Program-made: the position numbers and the translations under genes | Shown here: positions 60,270 to 64,000 of the stretch, piece after piece | How positions within the stretch are numbered: the first letter of the stretch is position 1 | How the letters are laid out: every line of letters begins with the position of its first letter | Assembly: GCA_035455745.1 (NCBI GenBank) | Contig: DATIEP010000036.1 | Coordinates: 124,001-188,000 of the forward strand | Direction: 5' to 3' | DNA from: JADGGM01 sp027307005 | GTDB taxonomy: Bacteria > Gemmatimonadota > Gemmatimonadetes > Gemmatimonadales > Gemmatimonadaceae | DNA length: 64,000 nt | The notes under the pieces: generated by a model | Databases searched by the model: none | Told to the model about the DNA's origin: nothing | The model's input: the letters and a program-made list of their open reading frames with translations, nothing else

Positions 60270-61525
60270 GCGTCTCCGGATTGGTGCTCGCGCTGGGCGT
60301 GGTCGTCGTGGCATGGCTCACGGCCGCCGCGACCGCCGTGCGGTCGGTGAGCCGCGTCTGGCTCAGGCGTTGGGCCGAGCAGCGGTTGGCCACGCCGGCC
60401 GGATTGGGCGAGCGCGCGCTCCTGGCGCGACCGCAGCGTCTGGTGCTCGCGGCCGGGGCCGGCACGGCGTTGATGGTCGCGGCGGCCGGCGCATTGTTAG
60501 GCGGCGGCGACGGCCGCGCGCCCTGGGTGCTCGTCGGCGAAACGGTGCTGCTCGCGCTCGCGTTCCTCATCGCCGGGCAGCTGGTGCCCCGGGCCATTGC
60601 GCGCCGGTGGGCGCCCGGGCTGCTCCCGGTGCTCGTGCCGCCGCTCGATGCCGCCGCGTTTCTCCTGGCGCCCGTTCTCGATGCGGCGCGCGCCGTTGGG
60701 CGGTCGCTCACGCCGGCGTCGCGCCGGGCGCTCGCGCCGTCGCGCGAAGGGATCGAAGACCTGCTGCGGGAGGGCGAGCTCGAAGGCATCGGCGAGCATG
60801 CGGAGATCGACATCATCGCCGGCCTCGTCGAGTTCGGCGAGAAGGTCGTGCGCGATGTCATGACGCCGCGCACCGCCGTCTTCGCGGTGGACGAAGCGAT
60901 GCCGCCCGCGGAGATGGCGCGCGCGATCGCACAGTCCGGCTACAGTCGGATTCCGGTGTATCGCGAGTCCATGGATCACATCATCGGCATGGTGTACGTG
61001 TTCGACGTGCTCGAGACGGGGGGGCAGCGGCCGGCGCCCATCCGGCAGGTCGCGCACGCACCGCTCAGCACGCGCCTCAGCACCGTGCTCTACGAGATGC
61101 TGCGCGCCCAACGCCATCTGGCGGTGGTGCTGGACGAATTCGGCGGCACGGCGGGCATCGTGACGCTCGAGGACTTGCTCGAGGAGCTGGTGGGCGACAT
61201 CCGGGACGAGCACGACGAGCCGGCGGCCGTCGAACAGGCGGCGGGCGCCGAGCGGCGGCCGACGGTGCTCGACGCGTCCACGCCGTTGGAGGAAGTGGAC
61301 CGGCGCATCGGCTTGTCGTTAGGCGGCGACGGTGACCGCACGCAAACGTTAGGCGGCGCCATCGTGCGCGCGCTCGGCCGCATCCCGTCCACCGGCGAGC
61401 GCTTCCGCGTGGCCGGCCACGAGTTGACGGTGGTCGACGCGGAACCGTCGCGCATCCGCCGCGTGCTGGTGCAGCGCGCCGAGTCCGCCCGGGCGGTCGA
61501 CCTCAAGCCGCCCGCGCCCCGCTGA
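60266..61525 (+). CDS. CNNM/CorC-type transporter protein with CBS domains, copy 2
   Basis: A paralogue of the preceding gene (419 residues) with the same order: membrane helices in the first 145 residues, CBS pair (MTPRTAVFAVDEAMPP; YRESMDHIIGMVYVFDVL) and CorC_HlyC end (about 345-405). The membrane part is more diverged than the CBS part, where both copies share VVLDEFGGTAGIVTLEDLLEE-type residues. The GTG start overlaps copy 1, so they may form a heteromer. Two GTTAGGC words lie 29 bases apart near 61318 and 61347. Confidence 0.87.
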   Translation: MSVSGLVLALGVVVVAWLTAAATAVRSVSRVWLRRWAEQRLATPAGLGERALLARPQRLVLAAGAGTALMVAAAGALLGGGDGRAPWVLVGETVLLALAFLIAGQLVPRAIARRWAPGLLPVLVPPLDAAAFLLAPVLDAARAVGRSLTPASRRALAPSREGIEDLLREGELEGIGEHAEIDIIAGLVEFGEKVVRDVMTPRTAVFAVDEAMPPAEMARAIAQSGYSRIPVYRESMDHIIGMVYVFDVLETGGQRPAPIRQVAHAPLSTRLSTVLYEMLRAQRHLAVVLDEFGGTAGIVTLEDLLEELVGDIRDEHDEPAAVEQAAGAERRPTVLDASTPLEEVDRRIGLSLGGDGDRTQTLGGAIVRALGRIPSTGERFRVAGHELTVVDAEPSRIRRVLVQRAESARAVDLKPPAPR

Positions 61526-61526
61526 C

Positions 61527-63158
61527 GTGCGCCCGTTCGTCGTCTTCTTTCGGCTGTTTCCGTTTGTGATCGCGTTCCTGCGCGACCGGCGGCGATGGAT
61601 CATCGTCGGGCGGCCGCGTCGCGCGAGCGAGGCCGTGCATCGACGCCGCGCCCAACGCCTCACCGCCACGGTGGCGGCGCTCGGCCCCGCGTTCATCAAG
61701 CTGGCCCAGGTGTTCGCGTCGCGCGCCGACATATTGCCCGAGCCGTACCTGAGCGAAGTGGGGACGCTCACCGACAGCGTGCCGCCGCTGCCGTCGAAGG
61801 ACATCGAGGCCGTCATCGTCCGCGAGCTCGGCAAACCGCTGTCGGAGTTGTTCGACCGCTTCGACGAGGAGCCGCTCGCGGCCGCCTCGTTGGGCCAGGT
61901 TCACCGCGCGTCGTTAGGCGGCAGGGAAGTGGCGGTGAAAGTGCTCAGGCCCGGCGTCGAAGAAATGGTGGCCGTCGACCTCGATGCGGCGTTCCGGATT
62001 CTCTACTACCTCAACATCCTCCTCCCGAACCACCACACGCGCGCGATCACGACGATCGTGCGCGAATTCGCCAAGCGCATCGAAGAGGAAATGGATTTTC
62101 GCCAGGAGGCGCGGAACGCCGACCTCATCCGGGCCAATTTCGTGCGCGACACGCGGGTGGCGGTGCCCGAGGTGATGGGTGCACTCACGTCCCGGCGCGT
62201 GCTCGTGCTCCAGTACATGGAGGGCACGAAGATCGACCAGCTCCAGGGCCGCATCGCCTCGGGCGACATCTCGCTCGAGACGCTGCTGCGCACGGTGGTC
62301 GAGGTCTACACCCAGATGATGCTGATCGACGGGCTCTTCCACGCCGACCCGCACCCGGGCAACCTGTTGGTCTCGCCTAACGGAACGCTCGTGCTGCTCG
62401 ACTTCGGCATGGTGGTCCGCGTCGAGCGCGAGACGCGCGTGCGTCTCATCGAAACGGTGCTCGCGGCGGTGCGCAAAGATGTCGACGGCGTCATCGCCGG
62501 CTTCTACGAGCTCGGGGTGCTCGACCCGGAAGTCGATCGCGGCACGGTGCGCGATGCGGCTATGGCGCTCATGTCGGTCGCCTTCACGCCCGACGCCCAG
62601 CCGCGACAGGTGCAGCGCATCGTGAACGAGGTGATGGCCACGTTCTATCGCTGGCCGATCATGCTGCCCAGCGAATTCGTGTACCTCGGCCGCGCGGCGG
62701 CGCTGGCGGAAGGCATCGCGCTGCGCTACGATCCCGAGTTCAACGCGGTGCAGTTTGCATCGCCGGTGATCCGCCGCATGGGCGCGACCCTGCTGGCGTC
62801 GGTCGGCGCCAGCGATGCGCGCGACCGCATGCAGGACGTGCTGGGCGAGATCACCGGCATCGCGCGCGAACTGCGGGACGTGCTGCGGCGCGCGGGCCGC
62901 GACGAGCTGCGCGTGCGCGCGCACCCGCGCGACGTGATGGAACTGCAGCTGTTCATCGCGGGACAGACGCGCCGTATCGTGCTGTGCATGGCAACGGGCG
63001 TGCTGGCGGTCGTCGGCGCGCTGCTCTACGTGGCGGACCACAATACGTACATCCTCGTGGCTACGCTGTTCGTGACGCTCGTCATGTTCGTGCTGTTTCT
63101 CCTCGTGCCGTGGCACCTGTTGTCGCGGCCGCTGCAAGGCTTGCGTCGGCGCCGATGA
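61527..63158 (+). CDS. ABC1/UbiB-family atypical kinase
   Basis: The 543 residues belong to the UbiB/ADCK group. Visible are GPAFIKLAQVFASRADILP (a KxGQ-type motif with Ala for Gly), PLAAASLGQVHRA (the Ala-rich nucleotide loop), VAVKVLRPG with the ATP-binding Lys and HADPHPGNLLV. The metal-binding LDFGMV follows. Two C-terminal membrane helices (about 480-535) anchor it. Members support quinone synthesis or lipid handling. No ubiquinone or menaquinone gene is adjacent. It starts at GTG 61527, one base after the CorC copy 2 stop. Confidence 0.88.
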   Translation: MRPFVVFFRLFPFVIAFLRDRRRWIIVGRPRRASEAVHRRRAQRLTATVAALGPAFIKLAQVFASRADILPEPYLSEVGTLTDSVPPLPSKDIEAVIVRELGKPLSELFDRFDEEPLAAASLGQVHRASLGGREVAVKVLRPGVEEMVAVDLDAAFRILYYLNILLPNHHTRAITTIVREFAKRIEEEMDFRQEARNADLIRANFVRDTRVAVPEVMGALTSRRVLVLQYMEGTKIDQLQGRIASGDISLETLLRTVVEVYTQMMLIDGLFHADPHPGNLLVSPNGTLVLLDFGMVVRVERETRVRLIETVLAAVRKDVDGVIAGFYELGVLDPEVDRGTVRDAAMALMSVAFTPDAQPRQVQRIVNEVMATFYRWPIMLPSEFVYLGRAAALAEGIALRYDPEFNAVQFASPVIRRMGATLLASVGASDARDRMQDVLGEITGIARELRDVLRRAGRDELRVRAHPRDVMELQLFIAGQTRRIVLCMATGVLAVVGALLYVADHNTYILVATLFVTLVMFVLFLLVPWHLLSRPLQGLRRRR

Positions 63159-64000
63159 CCGCGTCCTCCGCGCCGCGCGAAGCGCATCGCACCCTGCTCG
63201 CCGACTTCGACGCGCGCCGGCCGGCCGCGCTCGCCCGCGCCGTGAGCATCGTCGAAAATCATCGCGCCGGGTTCGAGGATCTGTTAGGCGCGCTGCACCG
63301 GAGGCTGGGCCGGGCGCGCCGGATCGGCATCACGGGGCCGCCCGGCGCCGGCAAGAGCACGATCACCACCCGGCTCGCCGCGCGCTACCGCGCATCCGGC
63401 CTCTCCGCCGGCATCATCGCGGTGGACCCCACGTCGCCGTTCACCGGCGGCGCGCTGTTGGGCGACCGCATCCGCATGGAGGCGGTGGCGCTGGACGAGG
63501 GCATCTTCATCCGGTCGATGGCGACGCGCGGATCGTTAGGCGGGCTCGCGGCCAGTACGCGCGAGGTGGCCGACGTGCTCGATGGCTACGGGTTCGACCG
63601 CATCCTCATCGAGACCGTCGGCGTCGGGCAGAGCGAGCTCGACATCGCGCGCACCGCGGACACCACCGTCGTCGTGCTCGTGCCCGAGTCCGGCGATTCC
63701 GTCCAGGCCATGAAGGCGGGGCTCATGGAGATCGCCGACGTGTTCGTGGTCAACAAGGCCGATCGGCCGGACGCCGAGCGGTTGCGGCACGAGATCGAGA
63801 TGACGCTGGGTCTCCGGTTGGGCGGTGCCATGCGAAACGTTCCGGCGCATCACGGCGTCGATCTCAAGACGCTCCGCAACCCGGCGCACGCCGCGCGTCA
63901 GGCCGCGCAGGACGATGCATCCGACGACTGGACGCCGCCCGTGTTAGCAACGATCGCCGACAAGGGCGAAGGCATCGACGCGTTGGCGGACGCTCTCGAC
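63155..64000 (+). CDS. meaB: MeaB/ArgK-type GTPase, methylmalonyl-CoA mutase chaperone (cut by window end)
   Basis: The frame runs from ATG 63155 (overlapping the UbiB-type stop) and is still open at 64000, giving 282 residues of a protein usually near 310-330. P-loop GITGPPGAGKST lies near 61-72, then VDPTSPFTGGALLGDR, the IETVGVGQSE switch region and NKAD (NKxD guanine specificity). MeaB loads and protects the cobalamin cofactor of methylmalonyl-CoA mutase. The mutase genes may lie just beyond the window. Confidence 0.92.
   Translation, partial: MTASSAPREAHRTLLADFDARRPAALARAVSIVENHRAGFEDLLGALHRRLGRARRIGITGPPGAGKSTITTRLAARYRASGLSAGIIAVDPTSPFTGGALLGDRIRMEAVALDEGIFIRSMATRGSLGGLAASTREVADVLDGYGFDRILIETVGVGQSELDIARTADTTVVVLVPESGDSVQAMKAGLMEIADVFVVNKADRPDAERLRHEIEMTLGLRLGGAMRNVPAHHGVDLKTLRNPAHAARQAAQDDASDDWTPPVLATIADKGEGIDALADALD

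Larger units (their letters stand above)
459..63540. repeat. Dispersed 7-base word GTTAGGC / GCCTAAC
   Basis: By eye I count about 84 exact copies over the window, on both strands. Examples on the plus strand as GTTAGGC are near 1280, 8983, 17475, 37642, 43332, 54857, 59287, 61347 and 63534. Examples as GCCTAAC are near 3866, 11427, 20635, 24853, 29080, 46288 and 62377. Base composition alone would predict roughly seven. It falls in genes in different reading phases, in stop codons (larB, purF, NFACT) and between genes. The related GTTGGGC/GCCCAAC is also frequent (about 50). The function is unknown. Confidence 0.7.

Noticed and set aside
1..64000. CRISPR array, insertion sequences, prophage
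   Set aside because: No regularly spaced direct repeats, transposase, terminal inverted repeats or phage structural genes were seen. The recurring GTTAGGC word is too short and irregularly spaced for an array.

Overview
The window is a gene-dense, GC-rich (around two-thirds or more G+C) bacterial chromosome segment, almost all conserved housekeeping genes and no convincing mobile element. Several traits fit a soil member of the Gemmatimonadota. These are a duplicated orphan permease of the Acidobacteria/Gemmatimonadota kind, an archaeal-type prolyl-tRNA synthetase, PurS/PurQ/PurL, a PpdK, MeaB, HD-GYP and HEAT-repeat proteins, and promoters whose -10 box reads TAnnTT. The phylum call is inference from gene content. 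No rRNA gene is present for a firm placement.

Layout. 1-3157 (+): the cell-elongation genes mreD (tail), mrdA/PBP2 and rodA. 3182-5599 (-): an orphan MacB/FtsX-type permease. 5725-13987 (+): accD, folC, hisS, proS, lysA, a YfcE-type phosphoesterase and guaA, ending at a clear terminator. 14240-16242: a RibD/DHFR-like reductase (-), a small DUF2945-type protein (+), then a zinc-ribbon protein and a PTS EIIA-like protein (-). 16376-20013 (+): dusB, larB and a membrane GGDEF protein. 20090-20442: tmRNA with its own promoter and terminator, followed by a DUF72 gene. 21612-35807 (-): a long coupled array reading truA, fsa-like, htrA, purB, purC, psd, pssA, purS, purQ, purL, purF and then ppdK. 35949-45718 (+): a GAF protein, trpD, (lexA on -), trpC, trpF, trpB, a HEAT-repeat protein, an HD-GYP protein and trpA. 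45764-51683: a secreted His-rich protein, an NFACT protein (-), then folK, panB, panC, a degenerate GlmU-like protein, yqeK and a LytR_C protein. 51612-52694 (-): rlmN. 52982-64000 (+): a second EIIA-like protein, aspS, phoH, pgpH, ybeY, two CorC-type proteins, a UbiB-type kinase and the start of meaB.

How the genes work together. Most junctions inside the runs are 4-base ATGA or GTGA overlaps, so the runs look like translationally coupled operons. The minus-strand array combines de novo purine synthesis with phosphatidylethanolamine synthesis. The trp genes are split by lexA and contain two extra genes between trpB and trpA. The folK-pan run serves folate and pantothenate synthesis. Ribosome rescue is represented twice (tmRNA, NFACT/RqcH-like), and cyclic-dinucleotide signalling three times (GGDEF, HD-GYP, PgpH).

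Most unusual signals. (1) A 7-base word GTTAGGC/GCCTAAC occurs about 80 times and is read in at least four different codon phases, in stop codons and between genes, so it looks like a DNA-level motif. (2) The fructose-6-phosphate-aldolase-like protein has Glu at the Schiff-base lysine position 85. (3) A GlmU-like protein in the pan operon seems to have lost both catalytic signatures. (4) Two neighbouring regulatory proteins inserted in the trp operon share a related N-terminal module. (5) TAnnTT promoters sit 6-7 bases before the start codons of truA, dusB and rlmN, which predicts leaderless mRNAs.
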